DNA of 64,000 nucleotides from Adiantum capillus-veneris. Its lineage: Eukaryota; Streptophyta; Polypodiopsida; Polypodiales; Pteridaceae. Location: contig CM043944.1 in assembly GCA_014529385.2 (NCBI GenBank), positions 83,254,884-83,318,883 of the forward strand, in the 5' to 3' direction. The position numbers and the translations under genes were made by a program. The notes beneath the pieces are model-generated. The model was not told the DNA's origin, did no database searches, and was given only the letters and a program-made list of their open reading frames with translations. Of the stretch, positions 11,788-23,500 are shown piece by piece (positions within the stretch are counted from its first letter, which is position 1; each line of letters begins with the position of its first letter).

Positions 11788-12957
11788 AGAGACTTTTGCT
11801 CCCACTTGTCGTATAACTATTGTGCATTTTCTATGTGCATTGGCAGCTCATTTTGGTTCGGATGTACATCAATCAGACATTGTTACTGCTTTCTTGAATG
11901 GTGACATATTTGAGGAAGTTTATGTAACGCAGCCTCGCGGTTTTGTCATAAAACGACAAGAGGACAAAGTGTGAAGATGTAAGAACGCTTTGTATGGGTT
12001 GAAGCAATCTCCTCGTGCTTGGTATGAGAAAGCTGACACTCATTTGGTTAAACGAGGCTTTTGTAACAGTCCAACAGAAAGCACATTGTATGTAAAGCGT
12101 GAGGATGATGTACTTCTCATTGCGGTTTTTTATGTTGATGATTTGTTGATCACTGGACCAAATGAAACACATATTGTTGAATTTAAGGCTGATTTGAATG
12201 CTGCTTTCAAGATAAAAGAATTGGGGCTGTTGCATCATTACTTGGGTATACAGTTTAAGCAGTGTGATGGTGGTATTGCCTTGTGTCAGAAAAGTTACAT
12301 AGAGACATTGCTATGTAAGTTTGGACTTGAGGCCAAATATTCATTTTGCAGTCTCACGGGTCAGCAGATTTATGCATAGCCCAGGGTCTAAGCATTGGCA
12401 GGCTGTCAAGAGGATTTTGCGCTACCTTAGTGGCACTTTACATCTTGGCTTGTTTTATCCCAAGGGGGGATCATTGCCGCCAGACTTACATGCTTTTTCG
12501 GACTCAGATTGGGCTGGTTGTTTTGATACGCGAGTGTCCACAAGTGGTTTTTGTTTCATGCTTGGCAGTTCATGTGTATCATGGTTGAGCAAGAAGCAAC
12601 CTATTGTGGCCACTTCCAGTGTGAGGCTGAGTACAAGGCAGTCTTCATAGCTACGGTTGAGTGTGTATGGCTCAGACGCCTTATGCTGATTTGGGTGTTG
12701 GACAGGACACTGCCAACACTATCTACACTGACAGTCAGAGCGCATTGGCAGTTGCGAGGAACCCAGTTTTTCATGCTCGCACAAAGCACATTGAGGTGCA
12801 TTACCACTATGTCAGGGAGAGGCTCTCAGCAAGAGAGATCAGCTTGGCTTATGTGCCAACACAAGACAACCTTGGAGATCTTTTCACAAAGGCATTGTCT
12901 CGTGAGAAGCTTGAAGCTTTCCGCAAAGGTTTGGCCTTACTCCCCTTTGTGGGCTGA
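11732..12957 (+). pseudogene. CopA reverse transcriptase and RNase H (broken)
   Basis: RT blocks 'YEETFAPTCRI', 'QSDIVTAFLNG' and the catalytic 'YVDDLL' at about 12131-12148 are present. A TGA lies near 11972. Around 12335 the sequence jumps from 'FGLEA' to 'FAVSRVSRFMHSPG', skipping roughly 50 residues kept in CopB. RNase H pieces ('DSDWAG', 'CEAEYKA', '[21 protein letters not shown]') occur in three frames and end at a stop near 12957. Confidence 0.85.
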
Positions 12958-13032
12958 TCCTGTCCTCAGGGCATGGCACTTCCCTTTACTCATGTGCCAG
13001 CTCTCGTTCACCGCATCACTCCAGGGGGAATT

Positions 13033-13248
13033 TGTTACCATATACATGTGGTAGTGATGTGTGTGACCGCCGGGGCATTTTTTCCCTCTTTAGGAGGTTT
13101 TTTCCCCCATGCATTGTATATACGCCCATCACTCTAGGGCTATCTATCTTTCCATTGCACACTAAGTAATACACTCTCTATTGTGTGCCTTGAGCTTCCT
13201 TCGTCTTCTCCAAGCTGTGTGTGTCTCTCTGCAACCCTAATTCGAACA
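13033..13248 (+). repeat. CopA 3' LTR
   Basis: It follows a purine tract at 13022-13030 (AGGGGGAA), the polypurine primer site for plus-strand synthesis. It matches the 5' LTR except for the 11-bp gap and scattered changes. Confidence 0.95.
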
Positions 13249-13253
13249 GTATA

Positions 13254-14637
13254 CATGGATAGATGTTTCCCTAATGAAACCAAAAACAATGACTACAACT
13301 AAACCCTCAAATTTGTGTGTTAAGGAGTGGATCATACCCTTTATACCATTTTTCTCAATATGTTCTCTCATTAAATTATGTCTCCATTTCCATGTGGAGC
13401 TAATTTAATGGAAAGTCATGAGGTAGGGCAATGGCATTGCTACCCTTCACACACGGCCAGTTATTAGAGAAAATAAAGATAGTAGTACATCTTGGGGGAG
13501 GACCTTGCAAAATATTTACACCACCATGCTTCCACATCATGGCGTACCCGCTTGAAATGGAAAATTATATCCTTATGAAGTAATGTACAAACATGAAAAT
13601 TAAGAAGAAACTACATCTTTTGGAATATTATATTACCAAAAAAAGGTAAAGCATTCAGGCATATTTTGCACATATTGCTCTACAAATAGCCCTTGTGATC
13701 CACCTACTTGCAATTTCAAGACCATTGTGCAATTAAATTTTTTCCTCTTCTCGAAGCTCTAAGCAACATATGAGAGCAAGAGAGATGCATCACTTTCAGC
13801 ATGAGCTCCTTATTTCCATCATGGAAAACATAGTTTGCTATTGCCAATATGTAGCTCCTACATATTATGCAGTGCTTCCTTTGGACTGCCCACCTACTAA
13901 GAAATGCTAGAAGGTCGCAAATGCTTGGTCTTGCACTAACTATAAGTTGACTCCCATTGATAAATCTCAAAGGGTTTCAATTGAAGTTTTCAAGCGCCGT
14001 TTTTTTAGATCGGTTTTTGTTGTAGCCCTCTCACCCACCACTTGTGGCCACATCGTCTTCTCCACAATGTTGTCGAGGTGCAATAACAAAGCTTTATTGG
14101 CATCATTAAAAGCATTCAAGCCACAATAGCCAATATAGGCCTGCCTTCTCTACATTGCTTTCATGGTGGTGGTGAAGTTGAGATGGAAGCTGGGAACGAA
14201 CTAAGGTAGTCGACATGCAGCCTAGGATGATGTGCACCATTGTTAATTTGCATGGTAAGCACCAAAAGGAGGATGAGCAATTTAGAGGCAATTAAAGTGG
14301 GCAATGGATGCAATACCCTTGACCTAGGACCCGCATCAGAAGGGTTAGCCAAGAAGCATAACGAATACAATCGAGACACAATTGGAGAGTAAAGGTGTAT
14401 TACATGGCAAGTTGATTACTATTTAGCAAAAGTATGACCATGTTTAGGCACTATCATGCAAAGTGATAAGTAATCTAGAATTTATAATACTCCATGCTGT
14501 GGAGAATGATGCTCATGAACTTGCAGTAATGCAAGCTCGACATAGGGAAAAGGGCAAGGTGGCTACATAGAAACTTGGTCACCTCCCACTCCGGATATTT
14601 TGTCCTCCCTGACCAAATGGCGCTACTTTCACAAGAA
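13254..14637. other. Non-coding stretch, nothing recognised
   Basis: Moderately AT-rich sequence without a long open frame of known family, without LTR ends and without microsatellites. Confidence 0.5.
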
Positions 14638-14699
14638 GATTTAGAAATATTCTCATGTAGGAAAACTGAGTCTTTTTCAGTGTTTTTCAAACCATGCAT

Positions 14700-14815
14700 A
14701 ACATCATGAGCTTCTGCTCGCGAGGCACCACATACCTAGCTAGGTATGCGGTGCCTCCCTCACAGAAACTCGTGATGTTGAGGTAAGTCACAATGTGGGA
14801 ATTATTGTGAGAATT
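14700..14815 (+). repeat. Foldback repeat, copy 2
   Basis: A left arm ('catcatgagcttctgctc', 'gaggcaccacatacctagct') is followed directly by the right arm ending 'aagtcacaatgtgggaatta'. The middle is the palindrome TACCTAGCTAGGTA, so the arms can pair into one hairpin. No coding capacity. Confidence 0.75.
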
Positions 14816-14964
14816 TATCTAAAACTTCTTGTGAATTTGGTCCGAACACCCATCTCTCCACCCCTTGACCTTGTGAGACACCCACCTGATGATCTGCAAT
14901 ATTAAAATAGTCCCATCAAGCGCAGTCTGCCTAGAGTTGAGGCAAAGACTCCATATATGTATGT

Positions 14965-14965
<1 letters not shown>

Positions 14966-14999
<34 letters not shown>
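14966..14999. repeat. (GA)n microsatellite
   Basis: About 17 GA units, absent from the duplicate segment at 16.3-17.1 kb. Confidence 0.9.
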
Positions 15000-15002
<3 letters not shown>

Positions 15003-15460
15003 GAAGTAGATGATGACATCAGTAGGATAAATTCCCTCGAGTTGCTCCCATCCATTCAAGAAGCCACAAACCAGGGCTAAAGCTACACCTTGGGGCTAAC
15101 AATACACACATTGTTCCACCTAAATAATGGCTAAACCTTTACAAAATTGAACTTCCTCATCGGCATTGAAAACCATGGAAAGAAGGCAAATATAAATGAA
15201 CAAAAGGCAATCCTAAAAGCATGTTTCTGATTGAAACTCTCAAAGTTGGAACAAAGACTTATCAATTATAGTATTTTTTCTCTTTAGGCTTCAGCACTAC
15301 AGACGCTACTTGGAACCAAAATGTTGTAAGTCAAGTTTGAATCTATATGTATTCTATAGCAGCAGTCCGAGTACCCTTTACACATGGCAACGTGCGCGAG
15401 TTGAAGGCCAAATGCCAAAAGTGAGAGAAGCTCACGTGCACGAGATAAAGAGGGGGAGCG

Positions 15461-15464
<4 letters not shown>

Positions 15465-15520
<56 letters not shown>
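15465..15520. repeat. (GA)n microsatellite
   Basis: About 28 GA units. Open frames of alternating Arg-Glu or Ser-Leu across it are artefacts of the repeat. Confidence 0.9.
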
Positions 15521-15522
<2 letters not shown>

Positions 15523-15857
15523 CCGCCGAAGCCGTACTCGTTGATGCAATGGTCCCTTGCCCTTCCCTTTTTCCCAAAAAACCCTAGTGTTTTAAAACTA
15601 GAGCCACACCGAGTTTTTATAAAATATGAACAATGCACAAGGTAAAGGAACAAGAGGCACTATAGAATCCGCTTTACTATAAATATACCTTTTGTCCATC
15701 ATTGTGGATAGAGACATGGATGAGTTATTTGTAAAATTGTAATTATATCCATAGTTCTCCAAAATAAGCATATTTGCAAGATTGTTTCTATACACAAGAA
15801 GTTTCTGACGGTTTCCCTTTTGGGAAAGAGGTCCTCTTTCCCTTGTCTTTCCCATAG

Positions 15858-16052
15858 TTTTCAACATCATAAGCTTTTGCAGGCTCGGCACCGCACACCT
15901 AGCTAGGTGCAGATGGGGGCAGGGGATTGCCGCCCCCCCAACCGGGGCCAGTAACCCCCTGCCCCCAACCGCACATAGCTAGGTGCGCAGTGCTCGCCCC
16001 CAAAACCTCATCATGTTGTCATACTTCACAATGTGGGAATAATTGTGGGAAG
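15858..16052. repeat. Foldback repeat, copy 3 (both arms)
   Basis: A left arm ends in 'cacctagctaggtg' and a C/G-rich block. A right arm begins with 'catagctaggtgcg' and ends 'cttcacaatgtgggaataat'. The two are imperfect reverse complements with a short C-rich centre, giving a MITE-like or foldback layout without an open frame. Confidence 0.7.
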
Positions 16053-16340
16053 GTGTTGAAAGCTTCTGGTGATACTTATATGTTGGTTTTTTGTTTTTCT
16101 GCCTTCTTTTAGTTGCTACTTTCATTCCATAAATTTATGTCGACGCTAGCTGCACACAAGTAATATTCACAAAATTAATATCTTATATTGCTAAGTAATA
16201 GTATGAATGTGGGCAAGTAAAGGAGGATTTGCAATTTCTATATCGACAATGCACATACATACAACAAAATTCTTAAATAACTCAAAAGGCTAGGCGACTC
16301 GTGTATCTTCTAGACAAAAGAATAGAGAAACCACACAAGA

Positions 16341-17060
16341 AGATTTAGAAATATTCTCATGTAGAAAAACGGAGTCTTTTTCAGTGTTTTTCATACCATG
16401 CATAACATCATGAGCTTCTGCTCGAGAGGCACCACATACCTAGCTAGGTACTATTGGGGGCAAGGGACCACCAGGCCGACATTATGTGGTACTTGAGAGG
16501 CACCACATACCTAGCTACGTACGATTGGGGGTAGGGGACCACCAACCCCCCCACCAGGCCGACGGTATGTGGTGCTCGAGAGGCACCACATACCTAGCTA
16601 GGTACGATTGGGGGCAGGGGACCACCGGCCCCCCCACCAGGCCTAAAGTCTTCTACTCCCAATGGTACCTAGCTAGGTATGCAGTGCCTCCCTCATAGAA
16701 ACACATGATGTTGAGGTAAGTCACAATGTGGGAATTATTGTGAGAATTAATCGAAAACTTCCTTGTGTCAAAGAATAAGCCAATTCAGTACTCAAAAATA
16801 AACAAGAGAATATCATGTTTGAATACCTAAACTCGATTCCTACATATGATGGCTCATTTGTGGTATATATCAAAAGATACCATCCATGCAGGAATTCAGA
16901 AAGCAAGGCTAAAAGCAATTGGCTAAAACAATTGCTACACCTTTGGGCCAAAAATCCATGCATTTTTCCACCTAAAAGATAGCTAATCCTTTGCAAAATT
17001 GAAGTTCCTTTTCAGCACTCATGCAAAGAAGGCACAACATAAATGAACAAATTTGCTATT
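16341..17060. repeat. Segmental duplication, unit 2
   Basis: This is the counterpart of 14638-15200, about 1.7 kb away and in the same orientation. It is longer because its foldback element contains extra repeats and it lacks the GA tract. Confidence 0.65.
16388..16755. repeat. Foldback repeat, copy 4, with internal tandem units
   Basis: The segment 'gaggcaccacatacctagct' followed by 'ggggaccacc' recurs about three times, near 16425, 16497 and 16580, before a right arm at 16665-16750. The element therefore grew by internal tandem duplication of its left arm. Confidence 0.75.
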
Positions 17061-17984
17061 CTTGTGAGAAGTGCATCCAACAAAGCTATTGCTGGATTTA
17101 TGCAACATTCCCTTGCTCTCTACGCTTTGCCCAAAAAATTATAGTTGCTTATCATTCTCATAAGCCCTTAACATATACTTCAAAAATAATGTCATCATTT
17201 TTTATTAGAAGTGAACAATGCACGATGGAAATGAACAAGAGACGAGCGTACCTTTCATCAAGACTCTAGCTAAAAACATGGCCCCTGTATTTTGTGGAAA
17301 TTCCCAAAATACATTTAAATCTTCAAAATTTCCCCAAGTACACTGAACAATTCTTCAATGGGTCAAATTTTGGATAGGTTATTAATATTATGATCAATCT
17401 TTGAGTGTCTTGAACAAAGATAGGGATCTATCCTCTAAGCCAAAACTTTTCACACAATCTGGTGCTGCCAGGGCCATTCCGGCAGTTGAGGTGTCGACAC
17501 CTCCTTGTATGCAATTGGCGAGTCTTCAATGCATTCCATGTGCTGGATTGTGCGAATCTAATTGAAGGGAAGCTATTATAATTCCATGCGTTGAGGTGGC
17601 AGGCCTCCAACACTGAAAACTCTAGATTCTCTCCCCCACAACCCCCGACCTTGACGGGGAGGTTGTCTTATCTGATGAAAAAGCTAGTAAAATTTCCATG
17701 TTGCTAGTCCCCCCCCCCCAACAAACACCAAAAAAAAAAAAAAAGGCAACAAATGTATGAAACGAGGGTTCCAAGTTCTTCACAAATGCACTACATACAA
17801 TAGCTTGCCCATTCGACACTCTACAATAGAATGTGGCAACAAGGATTCCAAACTCTTCCTCAAAGCACCTCCACATCCCTCCAAGATATATTTAACCAGC
17901 CATTGACCTGCTTAACCAATGCCTACGCATTCAGTCATAAATCTTTCTGCCAAGAATGGCAAAAGTTTTATAGATTGCTTTTTA

Positions 17985-17990
<6 letters not shown>
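17061..17990. other. Non-coding stretch, nothing recognised
   Basis: It holds short C and A runs near 17709 and 17731 and no supported gene. Confidence 0.5.

Positions 17991-18028
<38 letters not shown>
17991..18028. repeat. (CT)n microsatellite
   Basis: About 19 CT units. Confidence 0.9.
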
Positions 18029-18030
<2 letters not shown>

Positions 18031-18431
18031 GTAAACAGCTTCATTTTGGGGCCCAGAATCGTCACAGGACAACTAGAAGCAGAGTGAGAGGCAGCAGGTG
18101 ATTCGCAACAAACGCTCGTTACCTCGTTACATTGTAGAGCTGAGACTGATGATCTCATGGTGTTAAGAGGATGAGTGAAGACACAAACAAGACCACCATA
18201 AGGGCTTGGGAGGCACCTCGGGCATTGGCTGCCGACGAGAGGAGGCCCACATGGTATGCTTAATGCTTAAATACGGACGTAGGTTGCTTGCTAGACATGG
18301 CCTTGATATTCCAACAACTTCCAATTGTTTGTCATATCATATGTGCTTTCAAATAGAAAAGCAAGCGCATGCCTCTTGCAGCCTCCCCAGAGCCCCACCT
18401 TTCTGTTGACACAAAGGTGCGCCCGCCCGCC

Positions 18432-18468
<37 letters not shown>

Positions 18469-19982
18469 ATTGCATTCCATGAGCAACTTAACATGCTTCA
18501 TCCCTGTAGCTTATTTGGAGAGCCAGCATGGGGATCCCTCTGCCTACTGATTATGAGACAATGATCATAAACCCTTAACCAGGAAGGGGAGGAGATGAAG
18601 GACGACAAAGACCAGGGTTCAGGGCTTAAAGGTAGTTTCTGCCAATGTTGCACTTATGCCTTTATAAAAGCCATTCTAATAGCAGAGGACTGTGGGTTCT
18701 CAGAGATAACTTCATTGGCTCCCAGTGTCCCAAGTTGTTGCATTCATGATCAGGAACCATAAGGCACAAGTGGGAAACGTCTTGCATGCAAACATCAGTA
18801 TACTGTGCATGTTCAAAAAAATGCAAACCTTGTTGGAGTACACAGAATTGTAGCAACATGGGAATGGAACTAGAGAAGAAATGGCAAAACAAAAGTAGAA
18901 CATTATCCATTGACCGAAGACAACATAAACTCGCGCTTTCTTTGCACCCTCGTAACAGCGTAATGGACTACCCTTTTTATGTAGGGCAGTGCCAACAAAT
19001 GACAACTGCATTGCAAAAGACATCAGCACTTCAGGGAGCACCCTTTTTCAACAACTGGAAGAAAAATGATAGGCTCATTAGAGCAAACTCAAGAAAACCT
19101 AGATACTCGGAACCAAAAAAAAAAAAGTGAGTCTAATGACTGATGAAAGCACAATTGCTTACTGCTTGATCAGACATACACATGTAAATTACCCAACAAT
19201 CTACATTCTTATTCTCAAACCGCAAAAAATGAACATGCAAAGGCTTCCACTTGATTCTAATGAAAAGAAAACCTTTTTATCCAATTTTTTTATGTTCCTA
19301 CATATGCAATTGAAAAATTGCAAATTGCAACAAAATGAAACGATAAAGAACATAAAAACAGATAATAATCAGAATTCCATTAATCTTACCAGGACTGAAT
19401 TGCAATACCCAACCATGCTGCTGCATCAATAAATTCACACCAGTCCTCCCACTCAAATACAAAAAAGTCTTCTGAGCAAGCCGTGTCCCAACATGGTTCT
19501 AAAGGAAGTAGCATATTTTGCTCACAAATATTTGCTTTGAAAAGGCGCCTTCCGATAGTACAGATATACATAATAACAAAGATAAATCCTTCAATACTGA
19601 TAAAACTCTCCCATATTCTGAAGAATTTACAACGATATATTGAATTAACCTGCACAACCCTCGCAATCTGATATTTTACTCAAGAAGCTTGGTTCACTAT
19701 ACCCCTAAGCCATTGTTGCCTATACAAAAAAAATCGGAATGCCTCACCACATGTATACTAAAACAAAAGAGAGAGAGACAAGCTACGACCCATCAAACAC
19801 CAACAAAAAATAGGAGCTCTCATGATAGACAAATGCCCCTTCCTGACCAGGCTGCTAGAGGACAGCTCTGATTCTTAACCAATCCCTCAGCTTCATTCAA
19901 AGAAAATTTAGCTAGCACTGCACCACCCAAAAGCGAAACAAAATGCATTATGCCATGCAGCTGCAGATTCTGCTTTAGATGC
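18029..19982. other. Downstream flank of RAD23, including its probable 3' UTR
   Basis: The minus-strand RAD23 stop is at 19983-19985, so the 3' UTR should occupy the right end of this stretch. I could not pick out a convincing minus-strand AATAAA. A poly-C run lies at 18433-18467. No other gene is supported. Confidence 0.45.
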
Positions 19983-20569
19983 TTATTCCTCATTATCACC
20001 CTGATCTTCCAGTAGATAGTTCGCAGCCAGCAGTTCATTTCTATCACATGCAAGGAAGGCTTCAATGACACGTGCACGATCAAAACCCAGAGCTTCGAGC
20101 TGCACAATATTAACAAAAATACGATCAAAGATGCGCGTTGCAGATATGAGTTAATCTCTGCACAAACCAACCACATACCCTTTCAATAGCTTCTCTTTCT
20201 TCAGGTGTAACATTAATGGACTGTGGCATCGCTTCCGCAATTTGTCCAAGAATATCTCTATAAAAACAAAAGGACCAAGGCTAAGCCAGCAAATCACAAG
20301 GAATCATGTGACAGAAGTTCAACACGTACTCTTCAGCTCCTTCAGCGCCTGCTTCATTAATCAACCGAAGAAACTCTGTTTGATTGTCATTGATCAATCG
20401 GAACAATTGAGGATTCTGCTTCCCCAATTCCTGCAACATGGGCTGCACAAACAAAACTATGCTTTACAGCAACTAAATCATCAAGTTCAAAACCAGGGGA
20501 GCAAAACACACCAAAAAACACCTGTAAAATCTGAGGATTTGCTTGGACCATAGTTCTCAGAGCTTGAAA
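19983..20569 (-). CDS. RAD23: RAD23 exons 9-12: XPC-binding and UBA2 domains
   Basis: Exon 9 opens after a CAG acceptor with the Phe-Gln of the XPC-binding helix bundle. Exon 10 continues '[18 protein letters not shown]' and ends in phase 2 at GA|gt. Exon 11 completes that codon and ends AGG|gtatgt. Exon 12 carries UBA2 and stops at TAA after '[10 protein letters not shown]'. The three introns between them are short (about 79-79-72 bp), in sharp contrast to the intron before exon 9. Confidence 0.95.
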
Positions 20570-23500
20570 CTGTTGACACAACACATCCCTGTCATGTGAG
20601 CCGATTTACCATACAATATATTTGACGAATATAAGCATGCATAAAGTTATTTGGCAATGCATTTCCCTAAAATTACAGCATACTGAAAAGATTTACCTGT
20701 TGGAAAAGTAAACAAAAGCAAGGAGCGCAAAAAAAAAAAAAGGTTCATCTATTTGAACGGTCATAAAAAGAAACCATGAATGACTACAGCTTCCTTCATT
20801 GATCCTCATTTGTTCACAATGTAAAGCTATCAATCCCACTCCTTATGAGGGTGCTTTTGATCGACGCTTCACTTTTTTTTGACTTGGCCTATTGCAAAAG
20901 TGCATGATGCTAATCAAATTAGTCAAACCCTATTGAGGTTCTTGAATGTGTTAAAACTTACGCTTAGCAAGGCTCATGAATTTTATCATATGCAATGTTA
21001 ACAAGCATCCATAGTTTCAGAAGGGTAACTCGGTGCATTTGACTATCATGAACCAATGTCTAGAGCAATGTCATAAAGGCTAAGTCATCGTCGCATGCAT
21101 GTGACTATCATGAACCAATGCCTAGGGCAGGTCGGGAAGAAATGTCCTAAGTTTCAGAAGGGTAACTTGGTGCATTTGACTATCATGAACCAATGTCTAG
21201 AGCAGGTCGGGAAGAAATGTCCTAAGTTTCAGAAGGGTAACTTGGTGCATTTGACTATCATGAACCAATGTCTAGAGCAGGTCCGAAAGAAATGTCCTAA
21301 GTTATTTTCTCGCAGGGCTTTGCCATTCCCTCAGGTAGTTTGACCTACCCCACAGATGAGATCATGACGCAAAGAGCCGAACAGACTTCGACAAATGAAA
21401 GTAGAAAGAGGAAGAGCAACCCAGAAAGGAAAGAGAAGGATGCACGACCCAAACTTACTCAAGAGAGGGCTCGCTACATAAAGGAGGGGAAGTGCTTTGG
21501 ATGTGGGGAAACTAGACATATCTCCGTGAAGTGCCCTAAAAAGGCACAGAAAGAACAGAAGAACAAGGACGACGATAGGCCTAAGGGTTCGAGAGCAACT
21601 GAGGAACAACGTGGAAGAAAAGACAAGATGAAAACAAGACTAGTTCCAGATTGCGTGGGTACCGATCCCAGCACGATGGACGAGAGTACAGAACTTTGCC
21701 GAGCTTGGGGCAAAGTGAAAGACCAAGAAGCCCTGATCTTCTTTGATGGAGGAGCCAAGGCCAACTTAATTTCACCGAACTTGGCGGCACGGCTCGAGAT
21801 CACTCCCGATCAGATGGGACCAATTGCGGAGGCAGTTTTAACGACACCCGGCAAGGACGTAGCCATTACACTTGTCATTGGCAAACTTCGGTTGCATTGT
21901 CGGGGGTATTTGGGGCATGAGGACTTTTACACAGAGCCTTTGGAAGGTTGTGATGTTCTCTTGGGAACTCCCTGATACCATAAGAACAACGCCGTGGTCG
22001 ACTATCAGGCGAGGAAAGCGACATTGACCACAGAGAAGGGCATAACCATTGTACTCGATGTAAAGCTTAAGGGCGGTCTGTCCCTATTGTATCGGCTTCG
22101 GCCAATTCAAAGGTAATGAAATCCAGTCTGTTTGTTTACTCGATCTTTATGAAAGAGTTGAGTGATGAGGATAGGTCAAATATGTCTGAACTTGATAAAG
22201 ACGCCAAGATTTTCTCCACTTTCATGCCGATCGCTTCTCAGAGGACCTACCAGGTGAGTTACCAACCACTCGCCCTGAAGATCATACCATTGATCTGATA
22301 CTTGGAAGCAAGCCACCGAACCGGCCACCTTATTGTGTAAGCCGAGCCCAGAACCAAGAGATTATGAACCAAGAGAAAGACCCCTTGGAAAAGGGTCTTG
22401 TCCAACCTAGTACTTCACCGTATTACTCTCCAGTGTTGTTGGTTTTGAAGAAAGACGGATCTTGGAGAATGAGCGTCAATTATAGAGCTCTCAACAAAAT
22501 CACCATCAAGAACAGATTTCCGATTCCTAGAATCGATGATATACTTGACCGACTTCAGGGCTCCTTGTGCTTTAGCAGGATCGACTTGAAAAGTGGATAT
22601 CATCAGATCCGAATCGCGTCGGGAGACGTCAACAAGACAGCCTTTCGGACGACTTTTGGGTTATTTGAGTTTTTGGTGGTGCCTTTTGGCCTAACCAATG
22701 CTCCGGCGACATTTAACTGGATGATGGACAGGATTTTTCGAGAGTACAGGCTATTTGTTGGCACTTTCTTTAACGATATCATTGTTTTCTCCAAGGATCA
22801 TCTGCTTCAAGTCTTTCAGGCATTACGAGATTACAAATTAGTGATTAATGCGCAGAAAAGTAAATTTTTCCTACCAGGGATACACTCTTTGGGACACATT
22901 GTGTTAGCAACAGGAGTGCAGATGGATCCGGCCAAGATATAGACTATCCGTGATTGGCCCGATTTGAAGAATGTCCATGAAGTTCGAAGCTTCTTGGGAT
23001 TGTGTTCGTACTACAGGCGGTTCATTCAAAAGTTTGCAGAGGTTGCTTCCCCTTTGCATATCTTGACACAGAAAGGAGTCCCTTTCTTGTGGGGACCCAC
23101 AGAGGTGACTGCCTTTCAGATATTGAAAGAAAAATTGACTCCGAGACCCGTTTTGACTTTGCCGGACTTGCAGAAGTCATTTGAAGTATATTGTGATGCT
23201 TGTGGTCGTAGTCTGGGTGCGGTCTTAATGCAAGAAGGCCATGTCATTGCTTACGGGAGCCGATTGTTCTCAAGGCCAGAATTGACAGCATAGATCCATG
23301 CTCTTACTCAGTGGCGGCATTACCTACTCGGAGCGGATTTTACTGTCTTTACAGACCATCAGTTTACGCTACTTCTTGTCACAGAAGCAGCTATTGGAAA
23401 AGCAAATGCCGTGGGCGAACATCTTGTCACAATTTCACTTCCAGATTGTCTATGTGCAGGGATAGAAGAATTTGGTGGCAGATGCTTTGTCTCGGAAGCC

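Larger units (their letters stand above)
8276..13248 (+). mobile_element. Ty1/copia retrotransposon CopA, complete ends, decayed coding region
   Basis: The element is bounded by matching LTRs of 227 and 216 bp and by a perfect 5-bp target-site duplication, GTATA, at 8271-8275 and 13249-13253. Inside, gag, protease, integrase, reverse transcriptase and RNase H follow in copia order. At least four frameshifts or stops and a deletion between RT and RNase H make it non-autonomous. A relative, CopB, lies near 59.8-63.7 kb. Confidence 0.95.
14638..15200. repeat. Segmental duplication, unit 1 (matches 16341-17060)
   Basis: Similarity begins at 'agatttagaaatattctcat' (14638 and about 16341) and runs through the foldback repeat. 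It resumes near 15085-15195 and 16930-17055, where 'tccacctaaa' and 'cttt.caaaattgaa' are shared. Differences and indels are frequent, including a (GA)n tract only in this unit. Confidence 0.65.

Noticed and set aside
15310-15645. A small gene around the GA tract
   Set aside because: The frame is carried by the repeat, and flanking codons show no conserved motif.
19983-20569. A second, separate RAD23 gene fragment
   Set aside because: The 3' exons contain only the parts missing from the 5' block, on the same strand and with matching phase, so one gene with a long intron is the simpler reading.
21017-21305. A CRISPR-like array
   Set aside because: The units are contiguous without variable spacers and the DNA is plainly from a plant nucleus.
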